Shown here: positions 53,296 to 62,542 of the stretch, piece after piece
Numbering within the stretch: the first letter of the stretch is position 1
How the letters are laid out: each line of letters begins with the position of its first letter
Source of the DNA: Candidatus Tectimicrobiota bacterium
GTDB taxonomy: Bacteria > JACPUC01
NCBI GenBank assembly: GCA_016192455.1
Contig: JACPUC010000010.1
Span: 95,278 to 159,277, forward strand
DNA: 64,000 bases
Reading direction: 5' to 3'
Made by a program: the position numbers and the translations under genes
Notes under the pieces: generated by a model
Seen by the model: only the letters and a program-made list of their open reading frames with translations
Databases searched by the model: none
What the model was told of the DNA's origin: nothing

Positions 53296-54646
53296 GCTCC
53301 ATCTCCCGCGCCAGGTCGGCGAAGCGGTTCAACGCCGGCTGGAAGGACATCTCCACGAAGCCGGTCTTGCCGTTGCGCTGCTTGCCGACGATGACCTCGG
53401 CCACGCCCTTGTCCTTGCTGTCGCGGTTGTACACCTCATCGCGGTACAGGAAGAGGATGTTGTCGGCGTCCTGCTCGAGGGCGCCGCTGTCGCGCAGGTC
53501 CGCCAGCATGGGGCGCTTGTTCTGCCGCTTCTCGCAATCCCGGTTGAGCTGCGAGAGAGCCAGGACGTGGCAGTTCAGCTCCTTCGCCAACCCCTTCAGG
53601 GCGCCGGAGATGTGGCTCACCTGGTCGCGCTTCTCCTGCCCCGGCGCGCCCATGATCTGGATGTAGTCGAAGATCACCATGCCGGGCCGGTGGCCGAGAG
53701 CCACGAGGCGCCGCAACCGCGCCCGCGCCACCTCCACGGAGATGCGGTAGGTGTCGTCAAGCCAGATCAGGTCCCCAAGCGGCGTCTTGCCGCCGTCGTA
53801 CCCAGAGATCAGGCTGGCGGCCCCGGTAACACGCTGCCATTCGTCCGTGCCAATCTTGCCGGACTTGAACGATGAGGCATCGACCCGCGCCAGGTTGGAA
53901 AGCATTTTCTGGCAGACCTCGACGTTACTCATCTCACAGGTGAAAATCGGCACGGTCCTGCCGCCAGCAGCAACAAGGAGAGCGACATTGAGGGCCATGG
54001 TGGTCTTGCCCATGGATGGCCGGGCCGCGAGAATGGTCAGCTCGCCAGGGCGCCAGCCGTAGATGATCCTTTCAAGAGTCCTGAAGCCGGTGGGGATTCC
54101 AATCGCGCTTGGCTTGTCAGCCTTCGCGTCCTCGATGGACTGAATGCTAAGCTCCATCGCCTCGCCCATCGAAATGAGGCTGCCACCTCCATGGAAACCA
54201 CGCGCATGAATCGAGAACACCCGCCCCAGATGCTGCTCGATCAGCTCATCCGTCTCGATCTCTCCACCATAGCAATCCCCTACCGTCTCGGTGGCGACCG
54301 TCAGCAGATCACGCCGTGCCGCCAGCCCCTCTACTATTCTCGCGTAGTGCAGGACGTTGGCGGCGGTCGGGATGCTCTCCGCCAGCGTGGCGAGGTAGCT
54401 GACGCCGCCGACCTCCTCCAAGACGCCGCTTTTCTCCAGCCGGTCGCTCAGCGTGATGAGGTCGATAGGCTGGTTCTGGTTGAACAGCTCCGTGGCCGCC
54501 CCGAAGATCAGCCGGTGGGACTTGCGGTAGAACTGCTGCGCGTTGACGGTCTCCGACACCTTGGCGATGGCCTCGGGGTCGATCATCAAGGCGCCGATCA
54601 CGCACTGCTCGGCTTCGAGGTTCTGCGGCGGCAAGCGATGTGTCAC
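53288..54646 (-). CDS. dnaB: DnaB-family replicative helicase
   Basis: This 452-aa protein is a DnaB helicase. The N-terminal domain starts PPQNLEAEQCVIGALMIDPEA. The RecA-like motor has Walker A in ILAARPSMGKTTMAL (near residue 210), Walker B in PGMVIFDYIQIMGAP, and ADLRDSGALEQDADNILFLYRDEV near 395, all standard. GTG 54646 overlaps the previous gene's stop by 4 bp (GTGA), with GAGGAGG upstream. As an element-encoded copy it unwinds the replicon's own DNA. Confidence 0.95.
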   Translation of the reverse strand: MTHRLPPQNLEAEQCVIGALMIDPEAIAKVSETVNAQQFYRKSHRLIFGAATELFNQNQPIDLITLSDRLEKSGVLEEVGGVSYLATLAESIPTAANVLHYARIVEGLAARRDLLTVATETVGDCYGGEIETDELIEQHLGRVFSIHARGFHGGGSLISMGEAMELSIQSIEDAKADKPSAIGIPTGFRTLERIIYGWRPGELTILAARPSMGKTTMALNVALLVAAGGRTVPIFTCEMSNVEVCQKMLSNLARVDASSFKSGKIGTDEWQRVTGAASLISGYDGGKTPLGDLIWLDDTYRISVEVARARLRRLVALGHRPGMVIFDYIQIMGAPGQEKRDQVSHISGALKGLAKELNCHVLALSQLNRDCEKRQNKRPMLADLRDSGALEQDADNILFLYRDEVYNRDSKDKGVAEVIVGKQRNGKTGFVEMSFQPALNRFADLAREMEHA

Positions 54647-55659
54647 AGTGGAACCTCCTCATCGGCGTGGGCTTCGGCTTGTTTCTCCCACGATTCCATG
54701 GCGATCCGATCTCGTTCATCCATGGCGTCCATCATCTCCGGGGTAATCTCCTCGTAATACGATGGCACCGGCTCTTGGGGTCCGGCATCACCTCCGCTTT
54801 GCATCCAGGCGATATGAGCCTCGCCTTCGTCACGGCCCTGGCCCAGGTAGGTTGTCGGCATCGGACAGTACTCGCCGTTCTCTCGGCACAGGTAGGCGCG
54901 GCGCTCCTCAAGGAGTTCAAGCTGCTCTTCGGTGCGCTCCTCCAGTCCGCGCCGCTTCCAGATGGCAAAGGCCTTGGGCTTCGCGTCCTTGCGATAGGGT
55001 GGGTATGCCTTCCACCAACGCAAGAAGCCAGGCGTGTACTTCAGGCCAGGAGCCTTGGGTTTCTCGTCAGGAGAATCTTGAGCCCCAACCACGCGGTCGG
55101 GTTCGACAGAATCCGACAATATATGCTTTCTGGGTACGTCTAGTACTTCTGGTACTTCTTCTTGTTCCCCGCGTTGTATCCCACGTTGTATCCCGCACCG
55201 TTTCCTTGTTGTATTCCGCACCGTTTCCGTTGTGGCTTCGTATGACTGGTAAGCCTCATAGTTTCTGATGGTTATCACGCTGAACTTGTGTTTCCGGTTG
55301 AACGAAATCTCGATCATTTGTTCGCTCTCTAACCAATCGAGAGCTTTCTTGATGGTTTTGAGGCTGGGGGACGTCGTTTTGAACCCCACACCCCATGACA
55401 CGCCCTGCGCGATTGCCCGGTAGCTCGTTGCGAGCTGTCCAAGCTTGAGCTGGATGGTCTCTCCGTTTCTCAGCTTCAGCTCGTAATCCTTGAAGCAGGC
55501 ATGGCTGATGAGCCACAGCCAGATGTCGCGGTATGGTGGTCCCATCCGGTACACGTTCGAGGTGTACAGGCCGCGGTGGAGCTTCACCCATGAGCCTGAC
55601 AGGTCGTTGCGCTGGAACTCGTCTGCCGCTTCTGGCACCAACACCCCTCCCCTTGCCAT
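54643..55659 (-). CDS. Phage-type replication initiator / helicase-loader-like protein
   Basis: This 338-aa protein has an N-terminal winged-helix region similar to phage replisome organisers (WVKLHRGLYTSNVYRMGPPYRDIWLWLISHACFK, then LATSYRAIAQGVSWGVG, and a LKTIKKALDWLESEQMIEI helix pair). A charged linker follows (residues about 150-215), and the C-terminal half is a DnaD-like or loader-like region (FLRWWKAYPPYRKDAKPKAFAIWKRR). It precedes dnaB with a 4-bp overlap, the position of a helicase loader or origin-binding protein. Confidence 0.8.
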   Translation of the reverse strand: MARGGVLVPEAADEFQRNDLSGSWVKLHRGLYTSNVYRMGPPYRDIWLWLISHACFKDYELKLRNGETIQLKLGQLATSYRAIAQGVSWGVGFKTTSPSLKTIKKALDWLESEQMIEISFNRKHKFSVITIRNYEAYQSYEATTETVRNTTRKRCGIQRGIQRGEQEEVPEVLDVPRKHILSDSVEPDRVVGAQDSPDEKPKAPGLKYTPGFLRWWKAYPPYRKDAKPKAFAIWKRRGLEERTEEQLELLEERRAYLCRENGEYCPMPTTYLGQGRDEGEAHIAWMQSGGDAGPQEPVPSYYEEITPEMMDAMDERDRIAMESWEKQAEAHADEEVPL

Positions 55660-55721
55660 TCAACCTCGCGTTAAACGACTCGTGTGGTGGACCTATACTG
55701 AGGCTCACCAGTAGCGCCGTG

Positions 55722-55985
55722 CTACGCTGCGGTCTCCACTTGGGACGGCACCTCGTTCTGGACCGTTGCCGCTGTCCCGTTGGGCGGGGCGCCGTACATC
55801 ATCACGTTGTCGAGGAAGCTGACGAGCAGGATCGTGCTGCCGGAGATCACCTTCGTCTCCATGATGTTGTCCATATCCGCTGCCTTCAGGGCCTCCTCGA
55901 TTTGCTCCAGTCTGGGGCGGAAGGTCCGCTTCTCGGTCTGGTACGATACCCCCTCGGCGATCTCGTGCAGGCTGGTCAGCCTCAT
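55722..55985 (-). CDS. Small hypothetical protein, first gene of the early operon
   Basis: This 87-aa protein (MRLTSLHEIAEGVSYQTEKR at the start) has no recognised family; it has a helical N-terminus and a beta-rich middle. It is the first gene behind the minus-strand promoter at 56347-56375, with a leader of about 350 nt, and is followed 62 bp later by the replication initiator. No clear ribosome site distinguishes the start. Confidence 0.5.
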   Translation of the reverse strand: MRLTSLHEIAEGVSYQTEKRTFRPRLEQIEEALKAADMDNIMETKVISGSTILLVSFLDNVMMYGAPPNGTAATVQNEVPSQVETAA

Positions 55986-56173
55986 CAGATGGCAAGGTAG
56001 CTGGCCGCCGTTTCATCCGCTGGGGGGGTAGGAGTCTGATCCGCGCAGGTTGCTCGCCTCCCTCCCCGTCGTTCTCCGGGGGAAGTGTCACGTGAAGCCG
56101 GGGCACCCCTGCGGGTGGCGGGATGTCGCTCGGGAGCGCGATCCTTGATGGACCTGCTCACCCCTCGTTCCCT

Positions 56174-56187
56174 TGCAACCGATTGCA
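56174..56187 (+). repeat. TGCAACCGNTTGCA motif, copy 3
   Basis: TGCAACCGATTGCA in the non-coding control region, about 160 bp downstream of the leftward promoter and inside its leader. It is identical to copy 4 over 15 bp. Confidence 0.6.
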
Positions 56188-56346
56188 GCCGGGGCGTCCA
56201 GGTTCTTCGCACCCGCGCACGCTACCCTGACACCCACGGCGACGGGCGCCTGTTGCTCCCTCGCAGGCATCCTTGCGCACAGCTGCCGCCAGCCGATGGC
56301 GAGCCCCTCTTGGGTACAGGATGGTGATGGATCATCGCTCCATGGT

Positions 56347-56375
56347 ATTTTAGGCAAGGAAGTAAAGATTGTCAA
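56347..56375 (-). promoter_or_regulatory. Near-consensus sigma70 promoter of the leftward early operon
   Basis: Read on the minus strand, TTGACA (56375-56370), a 17-bp spacer and TAAAAT (56352-56347) match the sigma70 consensus at 11 of 12 positions. It points to the small gene at 55985 and through it the replication genes. A second minus-strand pair (TTGATG, 16 bp, TACTAT) lies just upstream. Confidence 0.72.
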
Positions 56376-56976
56376 CATATAGTAGTGCGAAAAAGTTGTT
56401 CATCAATATGTTGTGGTTTCTCTAGTTTAATCATCCATGTCATGCGAGGCTGGAAAGGAGAAACACCGCTTGGCGTCAAGTCACCACGCGCCGAACTCTC
56501 CTACCCGGAAGGCCGCTCCACAATGCGGCGACCGACCTCCACCTCGCATCCCTTCCCAGCAATGCAGCGCCCGCCGCAGGGCGTGATGACCCACGACCAC
56601 GCGAGTGCCATGCGGCAGCATCGGGGGGCTCCCCACGGTAGACCGCCAGGCCTCTCCGGAGCGCTCCGACCGTGATCTCAAGGCTCCGGGGGCTCGGCAT
56701 GCCGGCCCGCCGCGCGGAAGGGGCGCAACCGCGGCGGACGACGGCGGGAGATGGGAAGGTGTCGGCGGTAGGGCAGTGGCATCGAGCGCCGTTTTGATGC
56801 TCGGATCGACCAAGCGCTTTCACCTGTTTGCCCACCTGGATTCCTCTGATCTGTTCCCCGGATATCCGACATCCCTTCCTCCTCCTTACCCGGCAGTGCT
56901 TATCCCTTAGTACCCCCCCACCCACCCTTTACTATAATGTGTTACCATTTCATGTTTAAGCTTTTTCATCAATGAC

Positions 56977-58347
56977 TTACGGAGCATTCTCCGAAGCAGA
57001 TGGAAGCTGGTCCCCGGGCAGCAAGGCGTAGTGGTTGGCTCGTGGCTTGCACCGTCCTCCCATTTCACCATCACGCCTGCGCCACCAAACGTTTCCCGCA
57101 CAGTAGTTCTTCGTCTTCTCGATGAGCGTGCCGCGCATCTTTCCCAACAGCCTGGCGTAGTTGCGCGGATGGGCGTGGGGAAACGTCAGGACGAGGTTGC
57201 GGGGCATGGCGCGCTCCGCATAACCATAGAGGTGGCGCACCACGGCTTCCATGAACCGGCGCTCCTTGGGGTGGTCTGTCAACCCTTGAATTACCCGCTG
57301 ATAGGCCTCCGGGATGATGCGCTGCCGTGGCGTGTACCCCCGCTCCCTTGCGGTCCGGTAATGGCAGCGCACCGCCGCGGCAAGCTCCCGCAACACCTGT
57401 GTCGGTCGCCTCGACCAGTCCTTGCTGAGGCCGTTCGTCATCCCTGCCGTGTACCACGCACGCAGCTCCGCCTCGCACTCAGCCTCCGAAATCCCTGACG
57501 ACCAGTAGTGAAAGATGAGCTTGAGCTGCGCCTGGTGGCGTTGCCCCTCCTCCCACAGCCCGTCTCGGAGGAGGCGGGCGATGTAGGCCTTGAACTCCTT
57601 TCCGTGGAGGGTCTCCGGGTGGGCCTGCTCAATGGCGCCGTGGTCCACCTGGGGGTGGCAGCATGCCTGCTCCTCGTCAGCATCGTCGTCGAAGACATCC
57701 CGGAGCGTGAGGGCGAAGATGATGTCCCTGCTGATGAGGGCGATCGCATCAGCCACGCACTCTGCCACGGGGATGAAGCCCTCACGGTCCAGGAGGCGGG
57801 AGCCGAACCCCAACGGCAGGCGCGAAGCGCGGTTGGGCCGCGGGAAGACCTCCACGTGACCAGGCCGGACAGTGACACCGTACCGTCGCAGCCGTTCCGT
57901 GGTGATCTGGTGGAGGTAGCGGCTATGGACCTTGAAATTGAAGAAGACGTAGTGGTGCAGGTGACCGCTGGCCGAGCTACGGATCGTGAGGCCGTCCGGA
58001 AAGGCCTCCTGGATCGAGGAGAAGTAGTGCTCCGGTTTGTCGACGTCCAGGCAGAGCCAGGAGGCGTAGGGAGACCGCGTGAAACTCCCGTAGATGCGCC
58101 GGTCGGCCAGCAGGTGCTTGGCCACGAGGTTGCGCTCCAAGGGGTAGGGGGAGGTGACCCACGCATCATCGCTCGGAGGAAACGGTTCCACCTCGCGGAC
58201 GACATAGCCCTTGCCGCCCTGCACGAACAGGCCGCGGTAGAACTGGAACTGTTCGGCGGTGAGCTGCAAGCGCGCCAGCTTTTCCGAAAAGGGAACCCGG
58301 CGTGCCCGGGGACGGAGGGAGGTCTTGGGTAAGTTTGTGGACTGCAT
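56977..58347 (-). CDS. Archaeo-eukaryotic-type primase (AEP) family protein
   Basis: This 456-aa protein has the motifs of mobile-element AEP primases: WLCLDVDKPEHY (the metal-binding DxD) near residue 100, the SSASGHLHHYVFF stretch near 130, and VEVFPRPNRASRLPLGFGS near 170, corresponding to the nucleotide-binding and template-binding elements. The C-terminal half (about 250-456) is helical with a likely primase C-terminal domain (WSSGISEAECEAELRAW). It would make primers for the DnaB-driven replisome. ATG 58347 follows GGGGG. A family call rests on motifs only. Confidence 0.8.
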   Translation of the reverse strand: MQSTNLPKTSLRPRARRVPFSEKLARLQLTAEQFQFYRGLFVQGGKGYVVREVEPFPPSDDAWVTSPYPLERNLVAKHLLADRRIYGSFTRSPYASWLCLDVDKPEHYFSSIQEAFPDGLTIRSSASGHLHHYVFFNFKVHSRYLHQITTERLRRYGVTVRPGHVEVFPRPNRASRLPLGFGSRLLDREGFIPVAECVADAIALISRDIIFALTLRDVFDDDADEEQACCHPQVDHGAIEQAHPETLHGKEFKAYIARLLRDGLWEEGQRHQAQLKLIFHYWSSGISEAECEAELRAWYTAGMTNGLSKDWSRRPTQVLRELAAAVRCHYRTARERGYTPRQRIIPEAYQRVIQGLTDHPKERRFMEAVVRHLYGYAERAMPRNLVLTFPHAHPRNYARLLGKMRGTLIEKTKNYCAGNVWWRRRDGEMGGRCKPRANHYALLPGDQLPSASENAP

Positions 58348-59245
58348 GGAATCCCCCTGTCGTGAGGAAATCATCGGAGGCTCCCAGCCGCTGGATGGAC
58401 CGGGAGACGCTTCGGCCTTCACGTATGTCGCGGAGTGCAGGGGGCTCCGAAAAGACAGGAGATTCCATTGATGAAACTGAATCAGAAGAAGTTGCTTGGA
58501 TATTTGTGACTCTTCTCCTATCGGATAATCATTGCCCTGTGGAAAAGGCCCCTGACGAGACCACGCACGGAGCTCATGGTGACCGCGGAGGAGCGCGCCA
58601 CCCTGAGCCTGGAGGTGCGTGCCGGCAACACGGCCGAGCAACGCCTGGCGCAATGCGCCACGACCATCCTCCTGGCCGCCGACGGCAAGTCTTGGGAGGC
58701 GATTCGCCGGCAGACCGGCGTGAGCGCCGCTCAGGCCAGGGATGCAGGGGGCTCAGGAGGAAATGCGGTGGCTGGCGGGGCTGTGGTGGGGCGGGTTCCT
58801 GGATCACGACAGAGGTGGGACACACGTGTCAAGGTGGAGGAACAAAGCGGAGGGCTTGAGGGCAGCGGCGCTGAGCGAGCTTCTGGATAAGTGGTGAGGT
58901 ACCGACGAGTATCGATGCCTCCATCTGATGAGTTTTTTCACCTGTCATGTGAAAAAGCTCATGAGAGCTATGGTCGGCGCGGCAAGCGAACGAGCGACGC
59001 CCGCCGAGCTTATTCCTGGGCGTGCGGGATTACCACTCCGCAGCGTTGCTGGCATGACGGGTGCTCCGGAACGCTAGGAACGGGAGCAACTCCGCGCATC
59101 AGAGGTCCCGAGGGAGGCGGGCGAGGGGAGAGATCGCAAATGCTAGATTGAGATTTCTACCTATAGATGAGAGAATTCATATGAGATGAGTTTATGGCTC
59201 CGTAACGTGCTCCTTCATCGCTGTGCGGTTCGTGGAGGTGCTCGG
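58348..59245. other. About 900-bp gap with IS630 debris
   Basis: A short IS630-like fragment lies at 58576-58740. The rest shows no gene. AT-rich DNA at 59130-59200 (TTGAGA, 17 bp, GAGAAT at 59148-59176) may contain the promoter of the next rightward gene. Confidence 0.5.
58576..58740 (+). pseudogene. IS630-like transposase N-terminal fragment
   Basis: It encodes TAEERATLSLEVRAGNTAEQ and CATTILLAADGKSWEAIRRQ, matching the N-terminal HTH region of the copy at 59829 (CATTILLAADG versus RATAILLAADG). It breaks off after about 55 residues. Confidence 0.65.
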
Positions 59246-59677
59246 ATGACCACGCAGGAACGGCTCTTCCTGGCAGCCCTGGCGCTCGGCAAGCTCAGTG
59301 CCGCCGAACTCAAGCTCTGCCTCTACCTGCACCTGCGGGGCCAGGGGCCGAAGAGCGCGCAGGGCCTCCAGATCGGCCATGAAGCCCTGCGGCGCGTCAC
59401 CGGGGCTGCCGACAAGACGTACGTCTCGAACAAGATCAAGAGGCTGCGCGACCGCAAGGTGCTCATCCGGGTGCGCTCCGAAGCGGGCAAGGAGAACGCC
59501 TACCGCCTGAACTACGACGTGTCGGCCTGGAAGGGCTGCCTGGATCACAACGTGCTGCAAGAGAATGTCGAGCAGGGACTCTACGAGGTATGGGGGAAGC
59601 GACCACCGAAGCCTGGCACAAAGCAGATGACGCTCGACCTGGAGGGGCGAGGAGGGGACGAGGACGAAGCTCTTTGA
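59246..59677 (+). CDS. Winged-helix DNA-binding protein of the mobile element
   Basis: This 143-aa protein has a winged-helix region (LSAAELKLCLYLHLRGQG, IGHEALRRVTGAADKTYVSNKIKRLRDRKVLIRVRSE), as in plasmid and phage replication regulators, and a charged tail (PGTKQMTLDLEGRGGDEDEAL). QMTLDLEG near its end resembles a QxxLxLF-type clamp-binding motif, which would fit the element's own DnaN gene 0.6 kb away, but this is speculative. ATG 59246 follows GGAGG. Confidence 0.65.
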   Translation: MTTQERLFLAALALGKLSAAELKLCLYLHLRGQGPKSAQGLQIGHEALRRVTGAADKTYVSNKIKRLRDRKVLIRVRSEAGKENAYRLNYDVSAWKGCLDHNVLQENVEQGLYEVWGKRPPKPGTKQMTLDLEGRGGDEDEAL

Positions 59678-59828
59678 CGGGATGAACATGGAAGGCTAAA
59701 AACACATCCCATTGGTATTCTCACATCACATGGGATTCTTGCACGTTCCAAGGGCGGTGCTCCTTTCCGAGGTCGCAGAGGGGGCGCCTTCTTGCCCCAA
59801 CGTGGCGATCTGGTTGGCGGAGGTCTGG

Positions 59829-60270
59829 ATGGGAAGACCACGCACGCCGCTCACCTTGACTGCTGAGGAGCAGGCCACCCTGCGCGCGTGGGCGCACGCC
59901 GGCGCCACCGCACCACGCTTGGCGCAGCGTGCCACGGCGATCCTCCTGGCCGCCGACGGGTTGCCCTGGAAAGAGATTTGTCGGCGAACTGGCTTGAGCT
60001 TGGAGAACAGCCTCAAGTGGCAACGCCGCTTCCGCGGCCAGCGACTGGAAGGCCTGCGCGACCGACCCCGGCCCGGACCGCCGCGGCGCATCTCGCCGCA
60101 GCGGAAAACCCTCCTCATCGCCCTGGCCTGCAGCCTCCCTCCCGACGGCGGCCGGCGCTGGAGCGTCCGCACGTTGGCCAAGGCATGTCAGGTCAGCACC
60201 GCGAGCGTACAACGCATCCTCTCGGTGGGGCAGCGCACGCAGCGCACCCCCCAGAGCAACATCAAAGATA
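59829..60270 (+). pseudogene. IS630-family transposase OrfA, truncated
   Basis: It begins MGRPRTPLTLTAEEQATLRA and carries the HTH pair of IS630 N-terminal halves (LPWKEICRRTGLSLENSLKW, LAKACQVSTASVQRILS). The catalytic DDE half is absent: after about residue 145 the frame continues into unrelated DNA at the clamp gene's 3' end. The break lies next to the stop codon of the DnaN-like gene. Confidence 0.78.
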
Positions 60271-60282
60271 GGGGCTCCGGAA

Positions 60283-61419
60283 TTACCGTGGAACGCCAGA
60301 TGAAGCCTGAGACAACGCCACGGGCATGATCGCCGCACCGTACCCTTCGCCGATGATGTGCACCGGCTCGAGCGGCCCGCCTAGCCCCATACGCACCACG
60401 TCCCTCACCGGTGCCATCGCCGCTTGCAGATGCTTTGGATTGAGCGCCACCTCCAGCACTGAAGCGCAAGAGGTCCACCTGGAGCACACCAGGCCTTTTT
60501 CAAGGGTCTCTGTGGACATCCCGCGCTTGTTCGCCGTGGTAATCGTCAGCCTTGGCGGTTCCTTCTTGAAGAAGAAGCGCGCGACGCGGCTGGATGGGCT
60601 GGTCAGGCGCGCTGCTCGACGCAGGCCCGCGGCGAGGTGACGCTTCGGAATCCGGATCTCGATGGGGTGTCTGACGTGGAGACGGAAAGGGGGCCGGGGA
60701 GGTTCCTCTGCAAGGCAGTTGAGCGACAGAGTGAGCCGCTTGCCGGTGAGCACCAGGTTCTCCTTCCCCAAACGCAGCTCGACCTCCTCGTCCTTGCCGA
60801 AGCCCCTGAGCAAGGGCCGAGCGGCCGCCGCGATGACCACCTGCATCTCTGACTCGTCCCTCGTCCCAGCACGGAGCGTCAAGGCACTGACAAGGCGGTC
60901 GCGGTCCATGGCCTGGCAGACGAGATAGTCTCGGCCCACCGCAAGGACCACGGAATGTGCTGGGTCGGTTCCGTTGACACCCTGGCAGACGGTGGAAAAG
61001 AGAGACGCGAGCTGCCCCGCCTTGACGTGAAGCACGGCATTGTTCTCGTCCTTGGGCAATGTGATGTCTTCTTCGTCCATCATCAACCTGTTGAGCCTGT
61101 ATGACGCAACCCCGCTCTGTAACGTCACGCCTTTCGCGTTGTATTCGACAGCGACCTGCTCGGTGGTGAAGTCCTTGCTGACCTCGTGCAGCTTCCTCGC
61201 GGAGACGTAGGCGTAGCCGGGGGCCCATGGGTCCGCGGTTTCTCCGGTCATCGCTATATGGGCCTCAAGCACCGCTGCGGGCCCCCTCGCCGCCACCCTC
61301 AACATCCCGTCCTTCCCCGACAACCTGATGGCCGGCGCGTGCAGCCCGATGGAGCTGGTGATCTTGTTGGCCACCTCCATCACCTTCCTGAACTCGTCAG
61401 CCCTAACCGTGCACTTCAT
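60283..61419 (-). CDS. dnaN: DNA polymerase III beta clamp-like protein encoded by the element
   Basis: This 378-aa protein has the three-domain sliding-clamp layout. Landmarks are KCTVRADEFRKVMEVANKIT at the start, ASYRLNRLMMDEEDITLPK in domain 1, DRDRLVSALTLRAGT in domain 2, and the C-terminal GAAIMPVALSQAS, which matches the typical MPVRL-like clamp ending. Sequence is diverged from chromosomal DnaN and it sits among phage-type replication genes, so it is probably an element-specific clamp. ATG 61419 has a weak ribosome site. The C-terminus is intact although an IS630 remnant abuts it. Confidence 0.85.
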   Translation of the reverse strand: MKCTVRADEFRKVMEVANKITSSIGLHAPAIRLSGKDGMLRVAARGPAAVLEAHIAMTGETADPWAPGYAYVSARKLHEVSKDFTTEQVAVEYNAKGVTLQSGVASYRLNRLMMDEEDITLPKDENNAVLHVKAGQLASLFSTVCQGVNGTDPAHSVVLAVGRDYLVCQAMDRDRLVSALTLRAGTRDESEMQVVIAAAARPLLRGFGKDEEVELRLGKENLVLTGKRLTLSLNCLAEEPPRPPFRLHVRHPIEIRIPKRHLAAGLRRAARLTSPSSRVARFFFKKEPPRLTITTANKRGMSTETLEKGLVCSRWTSCASVLEVALNPKHLQAAMAPVRDVVRMGLGGPLEPVHIIGEGYGAAIMPVALSQASSGVPR

Positions 61420-61584
61420 CCCATCCCTTACACTTACGAGGGTACTTGGGCCTCCAAACCACCGGGGCCCATCTATCAGCTGGAGGAGAGGCTCACGGCC
61501 ACCCTGGGAAGACCCCGCGTGCCCACCTGCGGGGTTCGCCCAGCACACGCGCGAGCACCGCCATGGGGAACTTCGCCGCCAGGC

Positions 61585-61863
61585 TCATGACCGTCCCCCG
61601 TCCCTGCGCAGGTGGGAGGTCAAGAGACTGGAGGCTTGTTTTGCCGCGTCCAGCTCCGCGATGCGGGCCGCCGCCGGATCACGCTCCGCCTCGCATAGGA
61701 ACAGACTCGGGACGCCGTCAAGCAGCTTCGTCCGCCACGTTCCCAGCAAGGAGGGCTTGATCCTGTACTCGCGACAGACCTCCGCCGGGGTCTTCACCCC
61801 GCTCAGAATCTCCAGGACCCGTTCCGTCTTGAACGCTGCTGAATACTCCCGGTACTTTCCCAT
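61585..61863 (-). pseudogene. IS3-family transposase OrfA fragment
   Basis: This 92-aa frame has the OrfA HTH (YSAAFKTERVLEILSGVKTP, CREYRIKPSLLGTWRTKLL) but no OrfB follows. It differs in sequence from the IS3 copy at 21562-22942. Start ATG 61863 follows GGAAGG. Confidence 0.75.
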
Positions 61864-61931
61864 CGGTGACCTTCCGGTTGGAGAGTCTGCTCTTCCTTTT
61901 GCGAACTGTCCAACTTTCCTGGGTCACTACA
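61585..61931 (-). mobile_element. IS3-family left-end remnant
   Basis: TGTAGTGACCCAGGAAAGTT (minus strand, from 61931) has the form of an IS3/IS150-type terminal repeat. It is followed by the orfA below, and the element is cut after orfA. Confidence 0.62.
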
Positions 61932-62203
61932 GTTTCTGCATTCCTTGCATCACGCAGGACGCCCATCTGGTGTTTGCGGGTTCCTATGAAACTCTTCGAG
62001 TGCTCGTTCTACGCCGCACTTCTTATACACCTTCCCCATAATCGCTCCACGACAGAAGCAGACCAAGAGGCCAAGAGGCTAATCCGGCCCTGGCAAGCAT
62101 TCCTTCTACTTCTCTCGCGGATTGCAGGGACCGCGGCGGGCCAAAAGGCAGATTTCACCGGCGCGGTATAGTAGTAGGCGAGGGACGGAGAGGCTGACTG
62201 ATG
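61932..62203. other. Gap between IS3 remnant and the HEARO-like RNA
   Basis: No gene. TATAGT at 62167-62172 could be a -10 box for the downstream RNA, placing transcription start near 62179 and leaving a leader of about 24 nt before the structured part; no -35 box accompanies it. Confidence 0.4.
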
Positions 62204-62495
62204 GTGCGACCCCAGAGGGTGTAGGCAAGTCAGCGGGAGGGTGGCAGCACCCAGGGCAACAACCTCAGTAGGCAAGAGCCGAGTCACCCAACCACCGGAA
62301 GGAACCCCGGAGCGAACCCACCGCGACGCACGGTGGGGCGGCGGAGAGGCCGCGGCGGTGCCCGCAAGGGTGAGAGTGCCGACCTAAACTCCGAGCGGAT
62401 TGCCTGGACCGATCATGTGAGCGTAGGGCGGGAGCTGGCCGGCTCGCCCCTGAAGATGACAGGCTCGGTCGAAACGCTCACACATGGGAGAGACA
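62204..62495 (+). ncRNA. HEARO / omega-RNA-like structured RNA (IscB guide RNA scaffold), stand-alone
   Basis: The segment from GGTGCGACCCCAGAGG to CGCTCACACATGGG is built of nested complementary arms: CCCACCG/CGGTGGG, GCGGC/GCCGC, GGGCGGGAGC/GGCTCGCCC, and a long-range GTGAGCG (62417) with CGCTCAC (62476). The phrases ACTCCGAGCGGATTGCCT and GGAGCTGGCCGGCTCG match my memory of the HEARO RNA motif, later shown to be the omega-RNA that guides IscB nucleases. In those systems the guide is the DNA just 5' of the scaffold (here roughly 62180-62203). No iscB gene or remnant follows; about 50 bp later a small gene begins. Identification is by recollection of the motif and structure, not by a covariance search. 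Confidence 0.66.
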
Positions 62496-62542
62496 CTCAG
62501 GCATTACCATCGCACTCAGGCGGCAAGGGTGTGCAGGCAGAG

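Larger units (their letters stand above)
55986..56976. other. About 990-bp control region of the mobile element
   Basis: No gene is supported. The region contains one copy of the 14-bp motif (56174), a near-consensus leftward promoter (56347-56375) and two AT-rich tracts (56340-56440, 56925-56975). It is the likely control and possibly origin region of the element. Confidence 0.5.

Noticed and set aside
56088..56378. 96-aa minus-strand ORF in the control region
   Set aside because: It crosses the strong early promoter, has no ribosome site and contains the 14-bp motif; treated as non-coding.
62204..62530. Group II intron
   Set aside because: The start (GTGCGACC) and GGGTGAGAGT-like phrases resemble intron domain I, but no domain V hairpin, no exon context and no reverse transcriptase were found; the HEARO pattern fits better.
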